Below, one piece after another: positions 34,921-44,030 of a stretch of 64,000 nucleotides of DNA; position 1 is the stretch's first letter; each line of letters starts with the position of its first letter. The translations under genes were made by a program, and so were the position numbers. The notes below the pieces were generated by a model. It worked only from the letters and a program-made list of their open reading frames with translations, had not been told where the DNA came from and did no database searches. This DNA comes from Parabacteroides sp. Marseille-P3160 (GTDB taxonomy: Bacteria; Bacteroidota; Bacteroidia; Bacteroidales; Tannerellaceae), in contig NZ_LT799418.1 of NCBI RefSeq assembly GCF_900162725.1, positions 1,046,597 through 1,110,596 on the forward strand, read 5' to 3'.

Positions 34921-37900
34921 ATGCAAAACAAAGGATTTGTAAAAGTCTTTTCTGTCTTATTGACACTGGTTTGCTTATTTTATTTGTCGTTCTCTTTTGT
35001 GAGCAAATATTATGACGGGCAAGCAGCTAAATATGCCGGAGGAGATCTGGAAAAGGAGAGTTATTATTTAGACTCGTTAGCAACTCAGAAAGTATGGTTC
35101 GGCTATACGTTGAAGCAATGCCATGAGATGGAGATTACATTAGGCCTCGACCTGGAAGGCGGTATGAATGTAATACTGGAACTGAATGTGGCCGATGTAC
35201 TTCGTTCGCTTTCGGGAAATAACCAAGATCCGAACTTCAACAAGGCATTAGATCTTGCTTTCGCCCATCAGGCTGCCAGCCAGAAAGATTTTATCGACCT
35301 GTTTGTGGAAGAGTTCCGGAAGCTGTCGCCGAATACCTCCCTTGCTTCCCTTTTCAGTACCTTTGAATTGAAAGATAAAATAACCCTTCAGAAGTCGGAT
35401 GCGGAAGTAATTTCGATACTTCGTTCGGAATTGAAAAGCGCGATAGACAACTCATTCAATGTGTTGAGTACCCGTATCGACCGTTTCGGAGTGGTTTCTC
35501 CCAATATCCAGCGTCTGGAAACAACCGGCCGTATCCTGGTGGAACTTCCGGGTGTGAAAGAGCCGGAACGTATCCGTAAATTGCTGCAAGGCAGCGCCAA
35601 CCTCGAATTTTGGGAAACGTATGATCTGACGGAAATTTACCAGCAATTGATCGCTGCAGATAATCTGTTGGCCAAACTGGTTACCAACGATTCGATAAAA
35701 GCGGAATTGGATGCAGCGGATAGTACTGCTGCTGCAGCGGATACGACTTCCGTCCTACCGGCCGCCGCCACCGCTTCCGCTGACTCGACAGAAACAAAAG
35801 CTGGCAATGATTTGTTGGCCAAGATCGAGGGAGGAGACTCTGCCAAAATGGCTGAGACCGCTTCCGCCAAGGAATTTGCCAAAGAACATCCTTTGTTTTC
35901 TATCCTTCAGTTGAATCAATACAACGGACAATTGGCTCCAGGCGCGGTTGTCGGCATAGCCCATCACCGTGATCGCGCGAAAATCGACGAATACCTGAAC
36001 CTGAAGCAAGTAAAAGATGTTTTACCTCGTAACCTCGTGTTCAAATGGGGAGTAAAGGCAGTCGACGACAAAGAACAATTCTATGAATTATATGCCATCA
36101 AGGTGTCGAATCGTGACGGAAGCCCGGCGTTAGGCGGTAATGTAGTGACGGATGCTTCCGCCGACTTTGCAAGTAAACTGGGACGTTCCGAACAGGAAGT
36201 CAGCATGTCCATGAATGCGGAAGGCGCAAAAGCATGGGCCCGTTTGACAAAGGAAAATATAGGCCGTTCCATTGCAATCGTGCTGGATGAACTCGTTTAT
36301 TCCGCTCCGCGGGTAAATGATGAGATTACCGGTGGGCGTTCGTCCATCACCGGCCATTTTACCCCGGAAGAGGCGAAAGACTTAGCCAATGTATTGAAAT
36401 CAGGAAAGATGGCTGCCTCCATTCATATCGTACAAGAAGATGTAGTCGGCCCTTCTTTGGGGCAGGAGGCCATTCAATCCGGTCTAATTTCATTTTTGCT
36501 GGCATTGGTCATTATCATGGTTTATTTCTGTGTGGTTTACGGATTCATTCCGGGTTTAATTGCCGACGGCGCCTTGCTGGTGAATGTCTTTTTCACGATG
36601 GGTATTCTGGCTTCATTCCAGGCGGTGCTGACCTTACCCGGTATAGCCGGTATGGTACTTACCTTCGGTATGTCACTGGATGCGAACGTATTGATCTATG
36701 AACGGACAAAAGAGGAACTCCGGGGCGGCAAGTCGGTCGGACATGCGATACAGGAAGGATATAAACAGGCTTTCTCGGCTATCTTTGATGGTAACGTAAC
36801 TGCAATTATAACAGGTGTCGTTTTGTTATTCTTCGGTACAGGGCCGATTAAGGGATTTGCTACTACGTTGATCATCGGTTTGTCTGCTTCTTTCCTTACA
36901 ACGGTCTTCCTGACACATATAGTATATGAGGCTTTGCTTTCAAAGGGTAAACTGCAACATCAGACATTTGACACAAAGCTGACAAGGCACTTTTTAGTAA
37001 ATCCTAATTTCGATTTCCTGGGGCGTCGTAAAATCGGGTATTTGATTCCGGTTGCTATCATTGTGCTGGGAGCAATCTCTTTGGCGACGATCGGTTTGAA
37101 TAATGGTATTGATTTTACAGGCGGACGTAACTACATCGTCCGTTTTGACAAGCCGGTCAATACGGAAGATATACGAGCTGCTATGGATGAACAATTGGAG
37201 GGAACTGTTAATGTTATCACGATCGGTTCTTCCAACCAGGTTCGTATCTCTACCAACTATAAGATTGAGGAGAATAATACGGAAGTCGACCGTGAGATCG
37301 TGGATAAATTATATCAAGGTTTGAAACCGTGGCTTCCGGAGACTGAAACGGTCGAGCAATTCGTTGCGCAAAACATCATGAGTTCCCAGAAAGTGGGGCC
37401 GAGCATGGCGGATGATATTAAGACAAATGCGGTCATTGCGGTCATCATAGCGATGTTCTGTATGGCTTTGTACATATTGATAAGTTTCCGTGACTTCGCA
37501 TTCTCTGTTGGCGTATTCGTTTCGGTTGTTATATGTACCTTGTGTATTATCGCTTTCTATAGCTTGCTTTGGAAGATACTGCCATTCTCAATGGAGGTGG
37601 ATCAGACCTTTATAGCGGCGATCCTGACGGTTATAGGATATTCAATTAATGATACGGTGGTTGTGTTCGACCGTATCCGCGAAACGATTAAATTATATCC
37701 GAAACGGGATCGGTTCCAGGTGATCAATGATTCTTTGAACTCTACGTTGTCACGTACGTTTAATACTTCATTTTCCACCTTCCTGACCGTACTTTGTATT
37801 TTTGCCTTGGGAGGAAGTACGATCCAGACTTCTACCTTCGCGATTTTGATCGGTATTGTGGTCAGTACGTATTGTACGCTCTTTATTGCAACGCCGATTG

Positions 37901-37962
37901 CCTATGAAATACAAAAAGATAAGATTAAGAAACACGCAGTGAAGGAAGTGGAAGCGAAGTGA
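34921..37962 (+). CDS. secDF: SecDF fusion, preprotein translocase accessory subunit
   Basis: A 1013-residue inner-membrane protein in which SecD and SecF are one chain, as usual in Bacteroidetes. The SecD half has GLDLEGGMNVILEL near residue 80 and VLSTRIDRFGVVSPNIQRL, then an Ala/Thr/Ser-rich insert at about 260-320. The SecD membrane part contains GMSLDANVLIYERTKEEL. The SecF half starts near residue 710 (GIDFTGGRNYIVRF) and includes TVIGYSINDTVVVFDRIRE. It uses proton flow to pull exported proteins through SecYEG. Confidence 0.96.
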   Translation: MQNKGFVKVFSVLLTLVCLFYLSFSFVSKYYDGQAAKYAGGDLEKESYYLDSLATQKVWFGYTLKQCHEMEITLGLDLEGGMNVILELNVADVLRSLSGNNQDPNFNKALDLAFAHQAASQKDFIDLFVEEFRKLSPNTSLASLFSTFELKDKITLQKSDAEVISILRSELKSAIDNSFNVLSTRIDRFGVVSPNIQRLETTGRILVELPGVKEPERIRKLLQGSANLEFWETYDLTEIYQQLIAADNLLAKLVTNDSIKAELDAADSTAAAADTTSVLPAAATASADSTETKAGNDLLAKIEGGDSAKMAETASAKEFAKEHPLFSILQLNQYNGQLAPGAVVGIAHHRDRAKIDEYLNLKQVKDVLPRNLVFKWGVKAVDDKEQFYELYAIKVSNRDGSPALGGNVVTDASADFASKLGRSEQEVSMSMNAEGAKAWARLTKENIGRSIAIVLDELVYSAPRVNDEITGGRSSITGHFTPEEAKDLANVLKSGKMAASIHIVQEDVVGPSLGQEAIQSGLISFLLALVIIMVYFCVVYGFIPGLIADGALLVNVFFTMGILASFQAVLTLPGIAGMVLTFGMSLDANVLIYERTKEELRGGKSVGHAIQEGYKQAFSAIFDGNVTAIITGVVLLFFGTGPIKGFATTLIIGLSASFLTTVFLTHIVYEALLSKGKLQHQTFDTKLTRHFLVNPNFDFLGRRKIGYLIPVAIIVLGAISLATIGLNNGIDFTGGRNYIVRFDKPVNTEDIRAAMDEQLEGTVNVITIGSSNQVRISTNYKIEENNTEVDREIVDKLYQGLKPWLPETETVEQFVAQNIMSSQKVGPSMADDIKTNAVIAVIIAMFCMALYILISFRDFAFSVGVFVSVVICTLCIIAFYSLLWKILPFSMEVDQTFIAAILTVIGYSINDTVVVFDRIRETIKLYPKRDRFQVINDSLNSTLSRTFNTSFSTFLTVLCIFALGGSTIQTSTFAILIGIVVSTYCTLFIATPIAYEIQKDKIKKHAVKEVEAK

Positions 37963-37994
37963 CACGACATTGAGTGGTTTTTCAAAAAATAGAA

Positions 37995-38029
37995 AGAAGG
38001 ATGTTTCAAAAAGCATCCTTCTTTTTTTT
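37995..38029 (+). terminator. Rho-independent terminator after secDF
   Basis: AGAAGGATG and CATCCTTCT form a 9-bp stem with a 10-nt loop, followed by seven T residues. Confidence 0.85.
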
Positions 38030-38123
38030 GGTAAAACCGATAGATCCATTCTTATCTTTTAACTTCGGAAAAGAAACCAATAAACTCCTAAGCTTGTTTT
38101 GTTAATGTATAAATAAAGTATCT

Positions 38124-39272
38124 ATGAAAAATTTTGAATTTGCAAATCCGGTAAAAATTATTTTCGGAAAAGGTTCGATAAAGAAGATTGCGGATGAAAT
38201 TTCTGCCGGAAGCAAGGTCCTAATGACTTATGGCGGAGGAAGTATCAAGCGGAATGGAGTTTATGACCAAACAGTGGAAGTTCTGAAAGGTTTCGAATTT
38301 TATGAATTTGGAGGGATCGAACCGAATCCGCATTACGAAACTTGTATGAAGGCGGTGAAACTGATCAAAGAGAAAGGAATCGACTTTGTGTTGGCGGTTG
38401 GCGGCGGTTCGGTTATTGACGCAACAAAGTTTATTGTGGCTGCCGCTTGTTATGGAGATGGCGATCCGTGGGAAATCCTTTCGGAAGAGGCTGCGGTGAA
38501 AAAAGCATTGCCTTTCGGCTCGATTCTCACGATTTCGGCTACCGGCTCGGAAATGAATGCCGGAGCGGTAATTACCCGTGCGGAGACCAAGGATAAGCTG
38601 GCCTTCGGTTCTCCGTTCACTTATCCGAAGTTTTCGGTATTGGATCCGACCGTTACTTATTCTTTGCCTCCGAAACAAATAGGAAATGGAGTAGTCGATG
38701 CTTTTGTACATGTGATCGAACAATATCTGACCTATAGCGAAGAGGATACATTGATGCAGGATTTCTTTTCGGAATCTATCTTGAAGGTGCTGGTGCTGGA
38801 AGGGCCGAAGGCTTTGGAAAAACCGACGGATTATGACATACGGGCTAATCTGATGTGGGCTTCTACCTGGGCATTGAACGGATGGATTGCCTGCGGAGCG
38901 GCAGAGGATTGGGCAACGCATATGATCGGTCATGAAATCACAGCTTTCTATGGCTTGGATCATGCCCAAACCTTAGCGATTGTTCTTCCCGGCGTGATGA
39001 CCGTCTTGAAGGAACAAAAATCAAAGAAGATCGCCCGCCTGGGAAAGGAAGTTTTCGGAATAGAGGGCTTGCATGCTGTGGAACGGACCATCCAAGCCGT
39101 CGAAGATTTCTTTGAAAAGATGGGAGTGAAGACGCATCTTTCCGGTTACGGACTAGGCGCTGAAGTCGCCGATAAAGTTTCCAATCGTTTGAAAGAGCGG
39201 GGATGGATTTTGGGAGAATGTAACAACATTACTCCGGAAATAGTGAAAGAGATTCTCCTTTTAAGAGTTTGA
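38124..39272 (+). CDS. Iron-containing alcohol dehydrogenase, YqhD/BDH type
   Basis: A 382-residue group III alcohol dehydrogenase. FGKGSIKKIADEI near the N terminus and the cofactor loop YGGGSIKRNGVYDQ match YqhD/butanol dehydrogenases, as do AVGGGSVIDATKFI and the metal-binding AEDWATHMIGHEITAFYGLDHAQTLAIV with Asp and His ligands. Relatives reduce aldehydes with NAD(P)H. It is monocistronic between a terminator and the VOC gene. Confidence 0.88.
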   Translation: MKNFEFANPVKIIFGKGSIKKIADEISAGSKVLMTYGGGSIKRNGVYDQTVEVLKGFEFYEFGGIEPNPHYETCMKAVKLIKEKGIDFVLAVGGGSVIDATKFIVAAACYGDGDPWEILSEEAAVKKALPFGSILTISATGSEMNAGAVITRAETKDKLAFGSPFTYPKFSVLDPTVTYSLPPKQIGNGVVDAFVHVIEQYLTYSEEDTLMQDFFSESILKVLVLEGPKALEKPTDYDIRANLMWASTWALNGWIACGAAEDWATHMIGHEITAFYGLDHAQTLAIVLPGVMTVLKEQKSKKIARLGKEVFGIEGLHAVERTIQAVEDFFEKMGVKTHLSGYGLGAEVADKVSNRLKERGWILGECNNITPEIVKEILLLRV

Positions 39273-39371
39273 AACCGATAGATCTGTATGTCTGAATGAT
39301 GTATGTTTTAAATCATTTGGAAAAAATAAGATTTATCAGAGAAGTAGTAATTATTTAAAAAGCAAAAGATC

Positions 39372-39797
39372 ATGTTATCAGTAAACCCCTATTTATCATT
39401 TAACGGAACATGCGAGGCTGCATTCAATTTCTATAAATCCGTTTTTGGCGGCGAATTTGAAGAGCTAGAGCGTTATAAGAACATTCCGGATATGGAGGTT
39501 CCCGAGTTGGAAAAGGAGAAAATCCTGCATATGTCCTTGCCTTTGACGGAGTATGTTTCGCTAATGGGTGCTGACTCTTCCGAGGCGTTCGGACAAGCCG
39601 CGACCTTTGGAGATGCCATTACCGTTACAATTTGTACGGCTGACGAGGCTGAAACACACCGGATTTACAACGGATTATCCGAAGGAGGGAAGATCACGAT
39701 GCCGCTCGAAAAAACATTTTGGGCTGATTTATATGGCCAATTTACGGATAAGTTCGGCATCCCTTGGGCAATTAATTTCACGAAGCAAACGAAGTGA
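39372..39797 (+). CDS. VOC family protein, PhnB-like
   Basis: A 141-residue glyoxalase/bleomycin-resistance fold protein: NPYLSFNGTCEAAFNFYKSV at the N terminus, VSLMGADSSEAF, and WADLYGQFTDKFGIPWAINF at the end. PhnB-like proteins of this length are widespread and have no assigned reaction. Confidence 0.82.
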   Translation: MLSVNPYLSFNGTCEAAFNFYKSVFGGEFEELERYKNIPDMEVPELEKEKILHMSLPLTEYVSLMGADSSEAFGQAATFGDAITVTICTADEAETHRIYNGLSEGGKITMPLEKTFWADLYGQFTDKFGIPWAINFTKQTK

Positions 39798-39817
39798 AAG
39801 GGTTTGTTCTGTTAATA

Positions 39818-39859
39818 AAAAATCCCAACTGAATACTATAAGTAACAGTTGGGATTTTT
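39818..39859. terminator. Bidirectional terminator
   Basis: AAATCCCAACTG and CAGTTGGGATTT form a long stem flanked by A- and T-tracts. It serves the VOC gene on the plus strand and the Mrp gene on the minus strand. Confidence 0.85.
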
Positions 39860-39866
39860 AATGCCT

Positions 39867-40976
39867 TTATTTATGTACTTCTACCCGGTGAGTGGGCGCT
39901 ATATGTTCGTTCCTATACTGTACCTTTTCGACCACTTGCCCGGCTAAAGCACGGAAAGCGGCGCCCGTAATCGTATCCGGGTTCAGTGCGACCGGCTTGC
40001 CATTGTCTCCTCCTTCACAAATGCTTTGGACAATGGGAATCTGTCCGAGCAGAGGGATATTCAATTCTTCCGCCAACCGTTTGCAACCTTCTTTGCCGAA
40101 AAGATAGTATTTATTTTCAGGAAGCTCTGCCGGCGTAAACCAGGCCATGTTCTCGACCAATCCCAGGACCGGAACTTGGATCTTATCTCCCGTAAACATG
40201 CTGATGCCTTTTCGGGCGTCGGCCAGAGCTACTTCCTGTGGTGTACTGACGACAATGGCGCCCGTAATTTCCAAGGTTTGCACCATGGTCAGGTGAATGT
40301 CGCTTGTTCCCGGAGGAAGATCGATCAGGAAAAAATCCAGCTCGCCCCAATTACCGTCGCTAATTAATTGCTTCAGTGCGTTGCTAGCCATCGACCCCCG
40401 CCATAGGACGGCATCCTCCTTATTAACGAAGAAGCCGATGGAGAGCATCTTGACGCCATAGTTCCGGGCCGGTTCAATTAACTCGCGGCCCTTCACCTGG
40501 ACGAGCCCGGGCCGGGCATCTTCTACATGGAACATTTTCGGCTGGGAAGGGCCGAAGATATCGGCATCCAACAACCCTACCTTATACCCCATCCCGGCAA
40601 GCGAAACAGCCAGATTGGCCGCTACAGTACTCTTCCCCACACCTCCCTTACCGGAAGAAATGGCAATGATATTCTTGACATCCGGCAATAATCTTTCCGG
40701 TTCTGCCGGACGCGCCGCTTGCCGGGTGACGACCGTAATGTTCCCTTTTATGTCGATCGACGGATCGGCGTAGGTCAGGATTGCCGCTTCGGCCGCCTTG
40801 ACGACCGACTTGGTGAACGGATCGTTCGGCTTGTCAAACAAAAGGGAAAAACTGACTTTATTTCCTTCGATGCGAATGTCGTCTTCTACCATTCCGGCGG
40901 AAACCAGATCTTTGCCGCTTCCCGGGTAGCGAACTTTCGACAGCGCATCCAATATAAGTTTCGGATAGATTGCCAT
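39867..40976 (-). CDS. Mrp/NBP35 (ApbC) family Fe-S carrier ATPase
   Basis: A 369-residue protein with an N-terminal MIP18-like domain (about 1-80) and a ParA-type P-loop domain (SSGKGGVGKSTVAANLA, DADIFGPSQPKMF, LIDLPPGTSD). It is thought to carry or insert Fe-S clusters. The C-terminal CxxC that bridges the cluster in E. coli-type ApbC is not seen; the segment reads NMAWFTPAELPENKY. This form appears usual for Bacteroidetes. trmB lies 37 bp upstream. Confidence 0.9.
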   Translation of the reverse strand: MAIYPKLILDALSKVRYPGSGKDLVSAGMVEDDIRIEGNKVSFSLLFDKPNDPFTKSVVKAAEAAILTYADPSIDIKGNITVVTRQAARPAEPERLLPDVKNIIAISSGKGGVGKSTVAANLAVSLAGMGYKVGLLDADIFGPSQPKMFHVEDARPGLVQVKGRELIEPARNYGVKMLSIGFFVNKEDAVLWRGSMASNALKQLISDGNWGELDFFLIDLPPGTSDIHLTMVQTLEITGAIVVSTPQEVALADARKGISMFTGDKIQVPVLGLVENMAWFTPAELPENKYYLFGKEGCKRLAEELNIPLLGQIPIVQSICEGGDNGKPVALNPDTITGAAFRALAGQVVEKVQYRNEHIAPTHRVEVHK

Positions 40977-41012
40977 AGATACGAAATTTTAGAAATTATT
41001 TAATTCTGATGT

Positions 41013-41771
41013 TTATTTGCCTGCCGTGAGTGCACTGCGTTGATTCCGGTTAAAGCTACGATAGGTATCCCACTCGATTTCAATATCCGGTTCGACCAGT
41101 GCCTCCCGTTCTTCACAAACAAACTGGAGATATTTAATGTTTAAGCCGCGATCCAGCCATTGTTGCTCATAATAGGTTTTGATGGATAAAATCGGATTGT
41201 TTTGTTCCGAATGATAAAGATCGTCCGTGTCGACCTTCACCGGATAGGCATTGACCCGGATCATCTCACGTGTATACGTATAAAGGAAATGGCTGTCCGT
41301 TTTCAGATGAATGATGCCGTCGCCGGAAAGGATTTGACGGTAGAGCCGCATGAAGCGGGTAGATGTCAGGCGTTTGTTCACCTTCTTCATTTGAGGGTCA
41401 GGAAAAGTCAGCCAGATCTCCTGTACCTCGCCCGGGGCGAAGAACTCAGTGATCAGTTCGATGTTCGTACGCAGAAAAGCAACATTTGTCATGCCTGAAT
41501 CCAGCGCCTCCGTAGCTCCGCTCCACATCCGTGCGCCCTTGATGTCGACGGCTATAAAGTTTTTCTCCGGAAACACGCGTCCCAACCCGACGGTATATTC
41601 CCCCTTGCCGCAGCCCAATTCTAAGACGATCGGATGGTTATTCCGAAAGAATCGCTCCCCCCAGTGTCCTTTAAGATCGAACCCTTTCTCTTTCAGCGTA
41701 GCAAAAGGATACTGAAAGACATGCGGATACTCCGCCATTTCCGCAAACTTCGTCAACTTATTCTTTCCCAT
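41013..41771 (-). CDS. trmB: tRNA (guanine-N7-)-methyltransferase
   Basis: A 252-residue protein with [16 protein letters not shown] (SAM motif), [30 protein letters not shown] (substrate and catalytic Asp region), and LKTDSHFLY. It makes m7G46 in tRNA. Its promoter box ends about 4 bp from the ATG, so its mRNA is probably leaderless or nearly so. Confidence 0.94.
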   Translation of the reverse strand: MGKNKLTKFAEMAEYPHVFQYPFATLKEKGFDLKGHWGERFFRNNHPIVLELGCGKGEYTVGLGRVFPEKNFIAVDIKGARMWSGATEALDSGMTNVAFLRTNIELITEFFAPGEVQEIWLTFPDPQMKKVNKRLTSTRFMRLYRQILSGDGIIHLKTDSHFLYTYTREMIRVNAYPVKVDTDDLYHSEQNNPILSIKTYYEQQWLDRGLNIKYLQFVCEEREALVEPDIEIEWDTYRSFNRNQRSALTAGK

Positions 41772-41775
41772 GGGG

Positions 41776-41783
41776 CAAAGATA
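41776..41783 (-). promoter_or_regulatory. -7 promoter box of trmB
   Basis: Minus-strand TATCTTTG matches TAnnTTTG. It lies 4 bp from the start codon, so the expected start of transcription is at the ATG itself. Confidence 0.55.
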
Positions 41784-41930
41784 ATTATTTTACCAATATT
41801 TTGCTTTTAGGATTATAGATGTTACTTTCGTATTAAAATAAGTATATGAGTGTTTAGTGGAAAACCTATGTGAACAATTCAAATACAAAAAGACAAGAGT
41901 GAATGAATGATTTACGCTAAATAAATAAAA

Positions 41931-43883
41931 ATGAAAAGAATAATCTTACTCCTCCTTGTTGTTTTGTCTCTTATAAATAATAATTTATATGCGAAAACAA
42001 TAGAATTAACATCTCCCAATAAAGAAATAAAAGTATCTATCCTTCTTGCGGATAAAATCTACTATTCAGTATCATATAATAATGATGAACTATTGAAGGA
42101 ATGTTATATGCGGCTTATTTTAAAAGATAATGTATTCGGTGAACAACCTAAATTAACAAGCCGGAAACAAACGCAGGTAAATGAAACGCTGACTCCCGTG
42201 ATTCCTCTTAAATATACTGTGGTTAATAACTATTATAATCAGCTCAGACTAACCTTTAAAGGTAATTATGTTGTAGAGTTCCGTGCCTTTAACGACGGAA
42301 TAGCTTATCGTTTCATCACTAACAACAAAGATGAAGCATATGTAACGGGAGAAGATTTTGTGATTAACTTTCCCGATGCTTATCTCGCACACTTACAACA
42401 ACCCCAAGGATTCAAGACAGCCTATGAAGAAGCTTATACGCACATCAAAACGAATGAATGGAAGCCATCCGATAAGATGAGTGCATTACCTGTGCTGATT
42501 GATACCCAAAAACCATATAAGATACTCATCTCAGAATCCGATTTGAGCGATTACCCTTGTATGTTCCTGAAAGGTACGGAAGAAAACGGCATGCGATCCA
42601 CCTTTCCCAAAGTACCACTGGAGTTTGGAGAAGATGGAGATAGGAGTGTGAAAATATTAAAAGAAGCCGATTATATTGCGCAAACATCTGGAAAAAGGAG
42701 CTATCCGTGGCGTTACTTTGTCATTACTAAAAATGACAAGCAGTTGGTAGAGAATACGATGACATATAGGTTGGCTGCTAAAAACCAAATAACCGACCCT
42801 TCCTGGATTAAACCTGGGCAGGCTAGTTGGGAATGGTGGAATGGAGCAACTCCGTATGGGGCGGATGTAAACTTCGTAGCAGGTTGTAATCTGGATACTT
42901 ATAAATATTTCATTGATTTCGCTTCGCAGTTTGGCATTCCTTATATAATCATGGATGAGGGATGGGCGCAAAGTACCCGCGATCCTTATACTCCCAACCC
43001 GACAGTTGATGTACATGAAATTATCCGTTATGGAAAAGAAAAAAATGTCGGTGTTGTGCTTTGGTTGACCTGGCTCACTGTGGAGAATAATTTCGATATA
43101 TTCAAAACATTCAAGGAATGGGGAATAAAAGGAGTTAAAATAGATTTTATGGATCGGAGCGATCAATGGATGGTTAATTACTACGAACGTGTAGCCCGGG
43201 AAGCCGCCAAGCATAAACTGTTTGTGGATTTTCATGGCTCATTCAAACCGGCCGGATTGGAATATAAATATCCGAATGTCCTCTCTTACGAAGGAGTAAG
43301 GGGAATGGAACAAATGGGCGGATGTTATCCCGACAATAGCCTCTATTTGCCTTTTATGCGGAATGCCGTAGGTCCGATGGACTATACTCCCGGTGCTATG
43401 ATCAGTATGCAACCTGATGTTTATAGATCAGAACGCCCGAACTCGGCCAGTATTGGAACCCGAGCTTATCAAATGGCGTTATTCGTTATTTTTGAAAGCG
43501 GTATACAGATGTTAGCTGACAATCCGACTTTATATTATAACAACCGGGAATGTACGGAATTTATTACAGAAGTACCTGTTACCTGGGATGAAACCCGGGC
43601 ACTCAAGGCTCTCGTGGGTGATTATGTGATCGTGGCCAAGCGCAAAGGAAACAAATGGTTTATTGGTGGAATTACCAATAACAAGGAGAAAGAGCGGACT
43701 TTTGAAATTCCACTTGATTTTCTTCCAGATGGAAAAAGCTTTCGTATGACTTCATTTGAAGACGGCATCAATGCCGGTTATCAAGCCATGGATTATCGTA
43801 AGAAAGAGACGACCGTAAAATCCGATGATAAGATATCGGTTAAAATGGTAAGGAATGGTGGTTGGGTGGCTGTTATCGAATAA
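41931..43883 (+). CDS. GH97 glycoside hydrolase, retaining (alpha-galactosidase-like) group
   Basis: A 650-residue secreted enzyme (signal peptide to about NNNLYAK) with a beta-sandwich N-terminal domain (about 25-280), a TIM barrel (about 290-560) and a C-terminal beta domain. Asp405 in GVKIDFMDR and Glu454 in LSYEGVRGME match the nucleophile and acid/base of retaining GH97 enzymes such as the alpha-galactosidase of B. thetaiotaomicron, unlike the inverting SusB group. The sugar (galactose or beta-L-arabinopyranose) cannot be decided. There is no susCD pair nearby, and it is convergent to the xylose operon. Confidence 0.88.
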   Translation: MKRIILLLLVVLSLINNNLYAKTIELTSPNKEIKVSILLADKIYYSVSYNNDELLKECYMRLILKDNVFGEQPKLTSRKQTQVNETLTPVIPLKYTVVNNYYNQLRLTFKGNYVVEFRAFNDGIAYRFITNNKDEAYVTGEDFVINFPDAYLAHLQQPQGFKTAYEEAYTHIKTNEWKPSDKMSALPVLIDTQKPYKILISESDLSDYPCMFLKGTEENGMRSTFPKVPLEFGEDGDRSVKILKEADYIAQTSGKRSYPWRYFVITKNDKQLVENTMTYRLAAKNQITDPSWIKPGQASWEWWNGATPYGADVNFVAGCNLDTYKYFIDFASQFGIPYIIMDEGWAQSTRDPYTPNPTVDVHEIIRYGKEKNVGVVLWLTWLTVENNFDIFKTFKEWGIKGVKIDFMDRSDQWMVNYYERVAREAAKHKLFVDFHGSFKPAGLEYKYPNVLSYEGVRGMEQMGGCYPDNSLYLPFMRNAVGPMDYTPGAMISMQPDVYRSERPNSASIGTRAYQMALFVIFESGIQMLADNPTLYYNNRECTEFITEVPVTWDETRALKALVGDYVIVAKRKGNKWFIGGITNNKEKERTFEIPLDFLPDGKSFRMTSFEDGINAGYQAMDYRKKETTVKSDDKISVKMVRNGGWVAVIE

Positions 43884-43920
43884 TTTAAAACAATAATTAA
43901 ATGCTTCTTTAAAAAACCAC

Positions 43921-43952
43921 GGGACTGCCTAAAAAAGGGGGCAGCCCCTTTT
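43921..43952 (+). terminator. Terminator after the GH97 gene
   Basis: GGG and CTGCC pair with GGCAG and CCC (one bulged A), followed by TTTT. Confidence 0.7.
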
Positions 43953-44030
43953 GGTGTTTGTACATTTTGTTAAAATGTACTCTCTTGATGTTGCTTTTTG
44001 CGTTGGTATTTTTTCTGAGAAAAGCCCTGT

